Of a DNA stretch of 6,366 bases, positions 1-5,970 are shown in pieces. The stretch is taken from contig JAXIHJ010000041.1 of the NCBI GenBank assembly GCA_034189755.1, positions 1 through 6,366 of the forward strand. The letters run 5' to 3'. The position numbers and the translations under genes are program-made. The notes under the pieces are model-generated. The model was not told the DNA's origin, did not search any database, and was given only the letters and a program-made list of their open reading frames with translations. This stretch comes from JAXIHJ01 sp034189755. GTDB taxonomy: Bacteria > Planctomycetota > Phycisphaerae > SM23-33. How positions within the stretch are numbered: the first letter of the stretch is position 1; each line of letters begins with the position of its first letter.

Positions 1-114
1 CGATGCTCCGCCGACTGTCGGCCTCACTCCTGCCACAGAATACACCGCTCCACCTTGCCATTTCAAGCATGCAACTGATTGAGTTCATCCATGAACCCGA
101 ACGGCGTCGCATGG
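1..114. other. Unresolved stretch downstream of mutL
   Basis: These 114 bases hold no gene that I can confirm. On the minus strand a frame beginning at ATG 112-110, two bases after the mutL stop, stays open to the window edge (37 codons, starting MRRRSGSWMNS), but it resembles no family I know. On the plus strand a frame from ATG 3 to TAA 126-128 (ending LIEFIHEPERRRMVRSA) would overlap the mutL 3' end by 14 bases, and another frame is open up to a TGA at 80-82. Third-position GC is about 62-63% in the two ATG-started frames and does not separate them. A 13-base palindrome, gccgac-t-gtcggc, lies at 10-22. Confidence 0.5.
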
Positions 115-1932
115 TCAGGTCCGCTTAAACTGTTTTTCCAGGTCCTTGACGGTCAGCCTGAGGGTCGTAGGTCGGCCGTGCGGGCACGACGAGGTCTTTT
201 CCGCATCCCTGTCGTAGGCCAGGAACGTCCGGATTTCCTGGTCGCTGAGCTTGTCGCCGGCCTTGACAGCCGCCTTGCAGGCCATGACCTCCAGCAGTCG
301 GCCCAGCAGACGTTCCGGGTCAGTCGTCTGGTCATCGGTGAGTTTGTCGAGTATCTCCCGGACGAATTCATCGGGTGCCGCGCCGCGCTCAGCCAGCAGC
401 GAGGGGAACTTTTGAATGGCACAGGTCTGCGGGCCGAACGAAGCCAACTCGATGCCCAGCCGCCGCAGCAGCTCGCCATGAGCAGCCAATACGTCGGCCT
501 CGGCGTCGGTAACGCGGAGCGTCTGAGGGATCAACAGCCGCTGGCCGGTGAGCGTACCCTCAGCCAGCCTCGCCTTGAGGTCGTTGTAAATCAGTCGCTC
601 GTGCAGTGCGTGCTGGTCGATAATCACCAGCCCGTCAGCGTCGGCGGTCACGATGTATGTGTCGTGAACCTGAATCGCCGCAGGCAGGACGTTTGCAGCT
701 TCGTCGGGACGTTCCGAAAGTCGAGGCGGGGGGCAGGTAGGCACAATCGGTTTCTGTGGTGTCCTGTCGGCGTGTTGGCCGGCTCGGTGGTCCCTGGCCG
801 GGAAGCCCAGTTGCGGCTGCGGCGACGGCGACCTGAAGAAATCCGCCAGCGCCTTGCGAAGCGATTGGCGATGCTGGTCGTCCGGCGTGTTGTCGGCCTC
901 CTGCAAGACTTCGCCTGCTGCCGGCGGCGAGACGGTCGGAGTGAGATTCGCCTTGTTGAGCGTTTCCTTCAAGGCCGCCAGCAGTTCGCCGTGAACGAGC
1001 TGGCCGTTGTGGAATCGGACCTCGATTTTGGTGGGGTGGACGTTGACGTCCACGTCGGCCGGGTCGAGTTCGAGAAAGATGAACGCCACGGGCCAACGGC
1101 TTGCTTCCAGAAGCCCGCGGTAGGCCTCTCGCAGTGCGTGGCCCAGCAGGCGGTCGCGGATATATCGGCCGTTGAGGAAGAAATACTGCCATTTGCCGGA
1201 GGCTCGCGCCGCCGACGGCGAGGCAATAAAACCGTTGACGGAGACCTTGCCGCTGCGCTCGGTGATGGGGATGAGGCTGTCGGCCAACTCCGCCCCGAAC
1301 AGATCGCCGATGCGGTGGCAGGTAGTGTTGACGGCAGGCAGGTTTTGCACCTCTCGGCCGTTATGGCTGAGCCTGAAAGCGATGGTCGGATGCGGCAGGG
1401 CCAAGCGGGCTAACTGCTCGGAGACGTGGCCGAACTCGGTGTTCGCCGTTCGCAGGAATTTTCGCCGGGCCGGCGTATTGAAAAACAGGTCGCGCACGGT
1501 CACGGTAGTGCCGGGGCCGGCGGAGCATGGGCGAACCTGGGCGATGTTCCCGCCGGAAGCCTCGACCTCGTGGCCGCTTCCATCGTCGCGCCGTCGTGTG
1601 CGAATATGGGCGTGTGCCACCGACGCCGCTGACGCCAGCGCCTCGCCACGGAAACCCATCGTGTTGATGTGGTAGAGGTCTTCTTCGTTGGTGATTTTGC
1701 TGGTGGCGTGCGGGGCAAAGGCCATCGCCAGGTCTTCGGCACTCATGCCGCAGCCGTTGTCGCTTACGGCGATTAGCTTCCCGCCGCCATTTTCTATGGC
1801 CACGTCGATCCGCGTGGCACCGGCGTCAACGGCGTTCTCAAGAAGCTCCTTGACGATGCTCGCCGGTCGCTCGATGACCTCGCCTGCGGCGATCTTGTTG
1901 ACCAGATGAATTGGAAGGATACGGACGGCCAT
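115..1932 (-). CDS. mutL: DNA mismatch repair protein MutL (endonuclease-type)
   Basis: MutL couples mismatch recognition by MutS to strand incision and excision in the cytoplasm. The 605-residue product has the GHKL ATPase at the N-terminus: KELLENAVDAGAT with the catalytic Glu at about 32, DNGCGM at 58-63, PHATSK at 74-79, GFRGEALAS at 93-101, FFNTPARRKFL at 150-160 and DVNVHPTKIEVRF at 295-307. A Pro/Gln-rich linker spans about 325-415. The C-terminal dimerisation domain carries metal-endonuclease motifs: DQHALHERLIYN at 439-450, ACKAAVKAG at 551-559 and CPHGRP at 583-588, so incision activity is expected, as in MutL proteins of bacteria without MutH. The last Glu of the usual DQHA-x2-E-x4-E motif is Asn here. 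Length is normal. I chose the ATG at 1932 because homology begins at MAVRILP; an in-frame TTG at 1950 would add six residues. No clear Shine-Dalgarno precedes either start. It is the last gene of the same-strand series, 57 bases after the response regulator. Confidence 0.97.
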   Translation of the reverse strand: MAVRILPIHLVNKIAAGEVIERPASIVKELLENAVDAGATRIDVAIENGGGKLIAVSDNGCGMSAEDLAMAFAPHATSKITNEEDLYHINTMGFRGEALASAASVAHAHIRTRRRDDGSGHEVEASGGNIAQVRPCSAGPGTTVTVRDLFFNTPARRKFLRTANTEFGHVSEQLARLALPHPTIAFRLSHNGREVQNLPAVNTTCHRIGDLFGAELADSLIPITERSGKVSVNGFIASPSAARASGKWQYFFLNGRYIRDRLLGHALREAYRGLLEASRWPVAFIFLELDPADVDVNVHPTKIEVRFHNGQLVHGELLAALKETLNKANLTPTVSPPAAGEVLQEADNTPDDQHRQSLRKALADFFRSPSPQPQLGFPARDHRAGQHADRTPQKPIVPTCPPPRLSERPDEAANVLPAAIQVHDTYIVTADADGLVIIDQHALHERLIYNDLKARLAEGTLTGQRLLIPQTLRVTDAEADVLAAHGELLRRLGIELASFGPQTCAIQKFPSLLAERGAAPDEFVREILDKLTDDQTTDPERLLGRLLEVMACKAAVKAGDKLSDQEIRTFLAYDRDAEKTSSCPHGRPTTLRLTVKDLEKQFKRT

Positions 1933-1989
1933 AACAAACAAGAATAACAAGACCGGTGCGGCAGAGCCAGGAGTTCCCGGTGTGTGATG

Positions 1990-3372
1990 CTATGGCTCCT
2001 TTAGCCTGTATTCCTTGATTTTGCGGTAGAGCGTTCGCTCTCCGATACCGAGTATGCCGGCCGCCTGCTCGCGGTTGCCGTTGACCATCTTGAGCGTGTT
2101 GAGGATGAGCCGCTTCTCGGCCTCTTCAAGGCTGATGCCGGCCAGCTCGCCGAGCTGCTGCTGCGTAACGTCCCCGGGCGGCGTGTGGATTTCAGTCGGC
2201 AGGTCATCGACGGTTAGCTCCTGTCCGGAGGCCAGCACCACCATGTTCTCTATAACGTTGCGAAGCTGGCGAACGTTGCCCGGCCAGGGATATGCCGTCA
2301 GCAACCGCCGGACATCGGCTGCGACGCCTTTGGTCTTGGTATTGTGGGCCTGGTTGGCCTGGGCGATGAAATAATCAATCAGCAGCGGGATATCCTCTCG
2401 CCGCTGGCGCAGTGGCGGTAATGCGATGGTCGCGCCCTTGATGCGGAAGTATAAATCCTCGCGAAACTTTTTCTGCTCGACGCGCTCTTCCAGACGGCTG
2501 TTAGTGGCACTGATGATGCGAACATCGACGCGGATCGGCTCGTTTGACCCGATGCGAACGACCTCACCGTTTTCCAGCACGCGGAGCAGCTTGGCCTGCA
2601 TCTGAAGCGGCATGTCGCCGATCTCATCGAGGAACATTGTCCCGGCGTCGGCGTGTTCGAATCGTCCGGGCCGGTCACCGGCGGCGCCGGTATAGGCGCC
2701 TTTGACGTGCCCGAAAAGTTCGTCTTCCAAGAGCGTTTCGCTGAGGCCCGCACAGTTAATCGCCACGAATCGCCGCCCTGCGCGTTGCGAGTTGCGGTGG
2801 ATGGCGCCGGCCAGCAGTTCTTTGCCCGTGCCCGACTCGCCCAGAATCAGCACCGGAAGGTCCGACTGGCCGATCCGGCGGACCTTGTCCAGAATCTGCA
2901 GCATCTCCGGCGAATTGCCGACAATGTTCTCGTAGCCGTACTTTTCGTCCAGTCTCTGCCGCAGTTCACGGATGACTCGCTTTTGGGCGGTGTGCTCGGC
3001 TGCGTGGCTTACCACGGCGCGAAGCTCGTCCAGGTCCAGCGGTTTTTCGATGTAGTCAAACGCGCCCCGCCGAAGGGCGGCACGGCAGATCTGCACGGAC
3101 GAATGCGCCGTGATGAGTATAACCTTCGTACCGGGCGAATCTTTCATCGCGGTGTCCAACACATCCAGGCCGGTTTCGGCTGAGCCGAGCTTCAGGTCGG
3201 TTACGATGATGTCGAAATTTCGGCTGTGCAGCTTGGCGATGGCGCTTGGCCCGTCGGCAGCAAGGGTGCACCGATGTCCCAAACGCGACAGGCCTTCCTG
3301 CATCGCCTCGGCGTGAGCAGGTTCGTCCTCGACAATCAGGATGTCGGCGGTAGCTTCTTGCGAAGGTTCCAT
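1990..3372 (-). CDS. NtrC-family sigma-54-dependent response regulator
   Basis: This is a 460-residue cytoplasmic transcription activator that would be phosphorylated by a histidine kinase and then remodel sigma-54 RNA polymerase. The receiver domain (about 10-125) has the acidic residues E15/D16, phospho-acceptor D59, T88 and K110. The AAA+ domain (about 148-370) has Walker A GESGTGKE at 178-185, the sigma-54 contact loop as GAYTGA at 225-230 (usual form GAFTGA), Walker B GTMFLDE at 244-250 and likely arginine-finger residues R304/R310. A Fis-type helix-turn-helix lies at about 431-455 (NREQAAGILGIGERTLYRKI). The segment after D59 reads DLKLGSAETG, lacking the usual Met-Pro and one residue longer than normal. 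The ATG at 3372 gives a complete receiver; only a weak TAGGT lies upstream. The likely partner is the kinase two genes upstream, with the LarA homologue between them. Target genes cannot be told from this window. NtrC, ZraR or AtoC-like names would be over-specific. Confidence 0.97.
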   Translation of the reverse strand: MEPSQEATADILIVEDEPAHAEAMQEGLSRLGHRCTLAADGPSAIAKLHSRNFDIIVTDLKLGSAETGLDVLDTAMKDSPGTKVILITAHSSVQICRAALRRGAFDYIEKPLDLDELRAVVSHAAEHTAQKRVIRELRQRLDEKYGYENIVGNSPEMLQILDKVRRIGQSDLPVLILGESGTGKELLAGAIHRNSQRAGRRFVAINCAGLSETLLEDELFGHVKGAYTGAAGDRPGRFEHADAGTMFLDEIGDMPLQMQAKLLRVLENGEVVRIGSNEPIRVDVRIISATNSRLEERVEQKKFREDLYFRIKGATIALPPLRQRREDIPLLIDYFIAQANQAHNTKTKGVAADVRRLLTAYPWPGNVRQLRNVIENMVVLASGQELTVDDLPTEIHTPPGDVTQQQLGELAGISLEEAEKRLILNTLKMVNGNREQAAGILGIGERTLYRKIKEYRLKEP

Positions 3373-3406
3373 TGTTCGATTAACCTACTCGTAGCGGCCG
3401 GCTGTG

Positions 3407-4615
3407 TCAATTCCGGCCGATCATCACGCATGAATTCCCGGCGTCAGGTAGACGGAGGACGTGGTCTTTGGCCATATCGACACCGGCGGCGGCCAAGGCC
3501 TTATCGATGTTTTCAGCCTTAATCATGCCAAGCGTCTGTGCGTCCTCGTTTGACAAACCCTTACTGACGATGAAGACCCTCATGCCCCGGCGTTTGGGAT
3601 CGGTCAAATATCGAAGCTTCACGGCCTTATGGTCGCCCAGGCGATAACCGCGACGATTTACAATCTGCATCGCCTGATCGTAGGTAGACGCCTGGCGGAG
3701 CAGTTCAACGAAGTGATCCTGCCCGATGCCGACACATGGCGCAGCCAAAACGATACAGCCGCCGTCGCTAACGGCCCATTCGCTGTTCTTGATGCCCTTG
3801 TCGGCTTGATAAAAACTCTCGCCGAGCGGTCCGGCCACCTCGGCAATAAGGCAATCAAGCGGCCTATCCACGTGGCGGACGAATGTCTTCTCGACTATGG
3901 TATTAAGACGCTTCAGCGTAAAAAGCGGCTCTCCACCCGCTGCGGCCAGGATATTGTTACCGGCCTGGACGAGATTAACCGCCGCCACGGATTGCAAAGC
4001 CGCCAGCGACTTCAACATGCCAACAACGCCTTGATGAACCGGATTGCCCCTGAGTTTGCACGGGCGGCACTGCGGGCTTAGCGCAGCGGCGTGGTTGGCC
4101 TCGATGTCCTTGTGGCCTGCGCAGCCTACGGTGGCTGTCTTGTGCGCGCCGGTCAAGCCGGCAAAATAGTGCGGCTCGACACTGCCGACGGCAAGGACCG
4201 CGTCGGTGTCAATGAGGAGCCGATGCCCATGCCAGGCGCCGCTGATGGAGACCAACTCATCGCTGTAACAGTCGTGCCAGGTGATTCTGTTAAACGAGCA
4301 GTCCCTAAGAATAGATTGCTCGAATTTTCCGCGCTGCTGTGCCGAGAACTTATGCGTTCCGGTTGCTATGAGGATGTGAACGTGTTCCTGTTCCGTTTGT
4401 TCAGCAAGGACTTTCAGGACCGCGCGGGTGTCGGTGTGCCGCTGGGGGTCGTTGACGACGACGGTGAGTTTACTGAACCCGCCCAGTATATCCAGTGCGT
4501 TTTGCACCGCACGGCGTAGCGGCATAATCGTCGGATCGCCCTTGAGTATGGGACTCGCCGAACGTGGGCCGCAAGTCTTGTGTGGTCCTGAAAGTTTTAT
4601 CCGTTCGAAATGCAT
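3407..4615 (-). CDS. larA: LarA-family nickel-pincer hydroxyacid racemase/epimerase homologue (DUF2088)
   Basis: LarA interconverts the D and L forms of lactate using a nickel-pincer nucleotide bound to a lysine; relatives act on other 2-hydroxyacids. The 402-residue product aligns by eye along its length with Lactobacillus LarA (about 424 residues). The N-terminal domain has DPQRHT (R59, matching the DxTR substrate motif) and ATGTHK (H88, matching LarA H108). EPHYFAGLTGAHKT follows, with H149 and K159 matching H174 and the cofactor lysine K184, and ANH (H175) matches H200. RGNPVH lies at 189-194 and YQADKG (Y269, Q270, K273) matches the LarA Y-Q-x-x-K site. All key residues are present, so an active enzyme is likely. 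The lysine loop is GAHKT rather than GGRKS, marking a divergent subfamily, so the substrate is unknown. The ATG at 4615 lies 15 bases after the kinase stop without an obvious Shine-Dalgarno; a later in-frame ATG near 4525 is possible. No larB, larC or larE is visible. Confidence 0.92.
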   Translation of the reverse strand: MHFERIKLSGPHKTCGPRSASPILKGDPTIMPLRRAVQNALDILGGFSKLTVVVNDPQRHTDTRAVLKVLAEQTEQEHVHILIATGTHKFSAQQRGKFEQSILRDCSFNRITWHDCYSDELVSISGAWHGHRLLIDTDAVLAVGSVEPHYFAGLTGAHKTATVGCAGHKDIEANHAAALSPQCRPCKLRGNPVHQGVVGMLKSLAALQSVAAVNLVQAGNNILAAAGGEPLFTLKRLNTIVEKTFVRHVDRPLDCLIAEVAGPLGESFYQADKGIKNSEWAVSDGGCIVLAAPCVGIGQDHFVELLRQASTYDQAMQIVNRRGYRLGDHKAVKLRYLTDPKRRGMRVFIVSKGLSNEDAQTLGMIKAENIDKALAAAGVDMAKDHVLRLPDAGNSCVMIGRN

Positions 4616-4630
4616 CTTGGGATAACGCGG

Positions 4631-5434
4631 CTACTCTTTCACCACGGGCAGATTGATGATGAACCTCGTCCCCTTGCCCGGCTCGGACTGCACGTCGAGG
4701 CTGCCGTTGTGCTCACGGATGATCCGCCGGCTGGCCGGCAGGCCCAGGCCGGTGCCGTCTTTCCGGGAAGAGTAGTAGACCTGGAATACCCTGTTTAGGT
4801 CTTCGGCGTCGATACCTTTGCCGGTATCGGTAACCTCCAGTACGGCCGAGTCGCACTCCGCCGTCAGGCGGATTAGCAATTCGCCGCCGTCGGGCATGGC
4901 CTGAACGGCATTTAGCATCAGATTAAGCAGGGCTTGCTTGATCAGGCTGGCGTCGACCATGCAACGGATGGGGCTTTCCGGCAGAATGGTTCGCAGCACC
5001 ACACGGCCCGCGTCAGCCTGAGGTGCGAAAAAGTCTACCAGCTCGCTTACAAGGCGGCGCAGATCCGCCACAGCCAGGGAAAGCTCGACCTTTCCCGCGA
5101 ATCGGAGGAAGTCGTCGAGGATTTCCTTGACCCGATCGGTTTCTTCCTGCGCGCTGCCCAATCGTCGCAGGAGGCGGCGGTGTGGTTCGTCGTCGTAGCG
5201 GGCTAGCCCCTCGGCCAGCAGTTTGAGGTTCAAGTTGATGGTGGACAGCGGGTTCTTGATTTCGTGAGCCAGACCGCCGGTAAGCTGGCCGAGTTCGACG
5301 AGATGCTCTTGGCCTTTGGCCTTGGTCGCCAATTGGCGAGCATTACACCATATTCTGCGGGCAGCCCAGACGCTCGCCGCGACCCAAATTGGCCCGGACA
5401 GAATCGCACCGACTAGCAGCCACCATTTACTCAT
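4631..5434 (-). CDS. Membrane-anchored sensor histidine kinase (NtrB-like HisKA/HATPase)
   Basis: This kinase autophosphorylates on a histidine and passes the phosphate to a response regulator, most likely the NtrC-type one encoded two genes downstream. The 267-residue product has one transmembrane helix (about 4-25, followed by RR, which suggests a cytoplasmic kinase). After about 20 residues comes the HisKA domain with H box GLAHEIKNPLS (H57). The HATPase domain has N box NLMLNAVQAM (N175), G1 box DTGKGI at 203-208 and G2 box GTGLGL at 227-232. No PAS, HAMP or periplasmic domain fits between the helix and the H box, so the signal must be sensed by the membrane segment or a partner protein. 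I chose the ATG at 5434 because AAAGGG sits 6 bases upstream; an in-frame TTG at 5440 would add two residues. It starts 72 bases after the cold-shock gene and ends 15 bases before the LarA homologue, consistent with one transcript. Confidence 0.95.
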   Translation of the reverse strand: MSKWWLLVGAILSGPIWVAASVWAARRIWCNARQLATKAKGQEHLVELGQLTGGLAHEIKNPLSTINLNLKLLAEGLARYDDEPHRRLLRRLGSAQEETDRVKEILDDFLRFAGKVELSLAVADLRRLVSELVDFFAPQADAGRVVLRTILPESPIRCMVDASLIKQALLNLMLNAVQAMPDGGELLIRLTAECDSAVLEVTDTGKGIDAEDLNRVFQVYYSSRKDGTGLGLPASRRIIREHNGSLDVQSEPGKGTRFIINLPVVKE

Positions 5435-5440
5435 CAACAA

Positions 5441-5446
5441 CCCTTT
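5441..5446 (-). promoter_or_regulatory. Probable ribosome binding site of the histidine kinase gene
   Basis: On the minus strand AAAGGG lies 6 bases before the ATG at 5434. It is a partial match to the Shine-Dalgarno consensus and supports this ATG over the in-frame TTG just upstream, which it abuts. Confidence 0.45.
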
Positions 5447-5506
5447 GCACAGCCAAGCTGCTTACGACGGTCCGCAGCAAAATGTTACGGGCGGACTACA
5501 GCCGGC

Positions 5507-5749
5507 CTACGACGGCATTTGCGGGTTGGCGACGTCTGAAGCGGCCGCGTCGGATCGGCAGACGTTGCGAGCCTGAAAACCCTTCTCGCCCGTAGCCAGT
5601 TCGTAGTCCACGACCTCGCCGTCCTTCAGCGCCCTGAAGCCTTCGCCCAGGATCGACGTGTAGTGGACAAACACATCCTGGCCCTGCTCGCCAATAATGA
5701 ATCCGTACCCCTTTTTCGGGTCAAACCACTTGACCTTTCCTGTGGCCAT
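5507..5749 (-). CDS. csp: Cold-shock domain protein (CspA family)
   Basis: This is a small single-domain nucleic-acid-binding protein of the CspA/CspD type, which binds single-stranded RNA and DNA and typically melts RNA structure. The 80-residue product begins MATGKVKWFDPKKGYGFI, with RNP1 KGYGFI at 13-18 and RNP2 DVFVHY at 25-30 (Tyr where Phe is usual), and the fold ends near GFQARNV. A tail of about 17 residues (CRSDAAASDVANPQMPS) extends past the usual end of about 67 residues. The ATG at 5749 is fixed by family homology and by a perfect AAGGAGGT 6 bases upstream. An in-frame ATG at 5860 would add 37 residues with no family match and is rejected. It lies 221 bases after pnp; both encode RNA-handling proteins, and cold induction of both is known in other bacteria. 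Whether this copy is cold-induced cannot be told from the sequence. Confidence 0.96.
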   Translation of the reverse strand: MATGKVKWFDPKKGYGFIIGEQGQDVFVHYTSILGEGFRALKDGEVVDYELATGEKGFQARNVCRSDAAASDVANPQMPS

Positions 5750-5755
5750 CTGGCT

Positions 5756-5763
5756 ACCTCCTT
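5756..5763 (-). promoter_or_regulatory. Strong ribosome binding site of the cold-shock gene
   Basis: The minus strand reads AAGGAGGT, a perfect anti-16S match, 6 bases before the ATG at 5749. It decides the start codon, and it is the only full-consensus Shine-Dalgarno in the window. Confidence 0.9.
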
Positions 5764-5874
5764 CATGTGCCGACTCCTGGCGAACACGCGTCGCACAGCC
5801 GTCGGCACGTCGAACGAGGCACACATGGCGACCGCGCCTCCACTGGAGGACGGAGGTCATGGCCCCACAAAGAC

Positions 5875-5895
5875 CGCGCGAAACAGTTCCGCGCG
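5875..5895 (-). terminator. Strong GC inverted repeat: pnp terminator, csp leader hairpin or operator
   Basis: On the minus strand the arms CGCGCGGAA and TTTCGCGCG flank a CTG loop, giving a 9-bp stem with a single G-U pair; as DNA it is a near-perfect palindrome. It lies about 75 bases after the pnp stop and 125 bases before the csp start. Only GTCTTTG follows the stem, so the U-tract for intrinsic termination is weak. It may instead be an RNA structure in the csp leader or a protein-binding operator. The inverted repeat is seen directly; its role is inferred. Confidence 0.35.
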
Positions 5896-5970
5896 AGAAT
5901 TACCACTATTTGGTTGTGAAAAACCAGGCCTAACACCGACCCGGATTGTGAACGTCCAAGCCCAAAGCCG

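Larger units (their letters stand above)
5750..5970 (-). other. pnp-csp intergenic region, probable csp promoter and leader
   Basis: This 221-base gap is the longest non-coding stretch in the window. It contains an A+T-rich patch at about 5897-5925 (minus strand: TTTTTCACAACCAAATAG and onward), the most plausible place for a promoter, although I find no convincing -35/-10 pair and no sigma-54 -24/-12 site. A strong hairpin (5875-5895) and a small one (5837-5849, arms CCTCC/GGAGG around a 3-base loop) follow, then the csp ribosome binding site. Long structured leaders are typical of cold-shock genes, which fits but is not proof. Confidence 0.4.

Noticed and set aside
79..1413. 444-codon open frame on the plus strand opposite mutL
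   Set aside because: It lies almost wholly antisense to a mutL with all family motifs, its product is Arg/Val/Gln-rich with no recognisable domain, and long antisense frames are expected in GC-rich genes.
1951..1989. Possible terminator between the response regulator and mutL
   Set aside because: The stems are weak: ACCGG/CCGGT has a 20-base loop, and CCGGG/CCTGG (1967-1980) has a G-U pair and no adjacent U-tract. The T-rich run lies directly before the mutL ATG.
2653..3183. 176-codon plus-strand frame opposite the response regulator
   Set aside because: It is fully antisense to an intact NtrC-family gene and shows no domain; it is a shadow frame.
3629..4519. Two plus-strand frames (150 and 142 codons) opposite the LarA homologue
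   Set aside because: The minus-strand frame keeps the LarA catalytic residues throughout, while the plus-strand products match nothing I recognise.
5435..5506. Sigma-54 promoter before the kinase operon
   Set aside because: TTGGCTGTGCAAAGG resembles part of a -24 element, but the required GC ten bases after the GG is absent.
5626..5826. 66-codon minus-strand frame with GGAGG upstream of ATG 5826, possible leader peptide
   Set aside because: It runs deep into the cold-shock gene in another frame, its composition is Arg/Ser-rich noise, and its GGAGG is part of the small hairpin at 5837-5849.
5750..5860. 37-residue N-terminal extension of the cold-shock protein from the ATG at 5860
   Set aside because: The perfect ribosome binding site and the family start both point to the ATG at 5749; the extension is Arg-rich and unlike any cold-shock protein.
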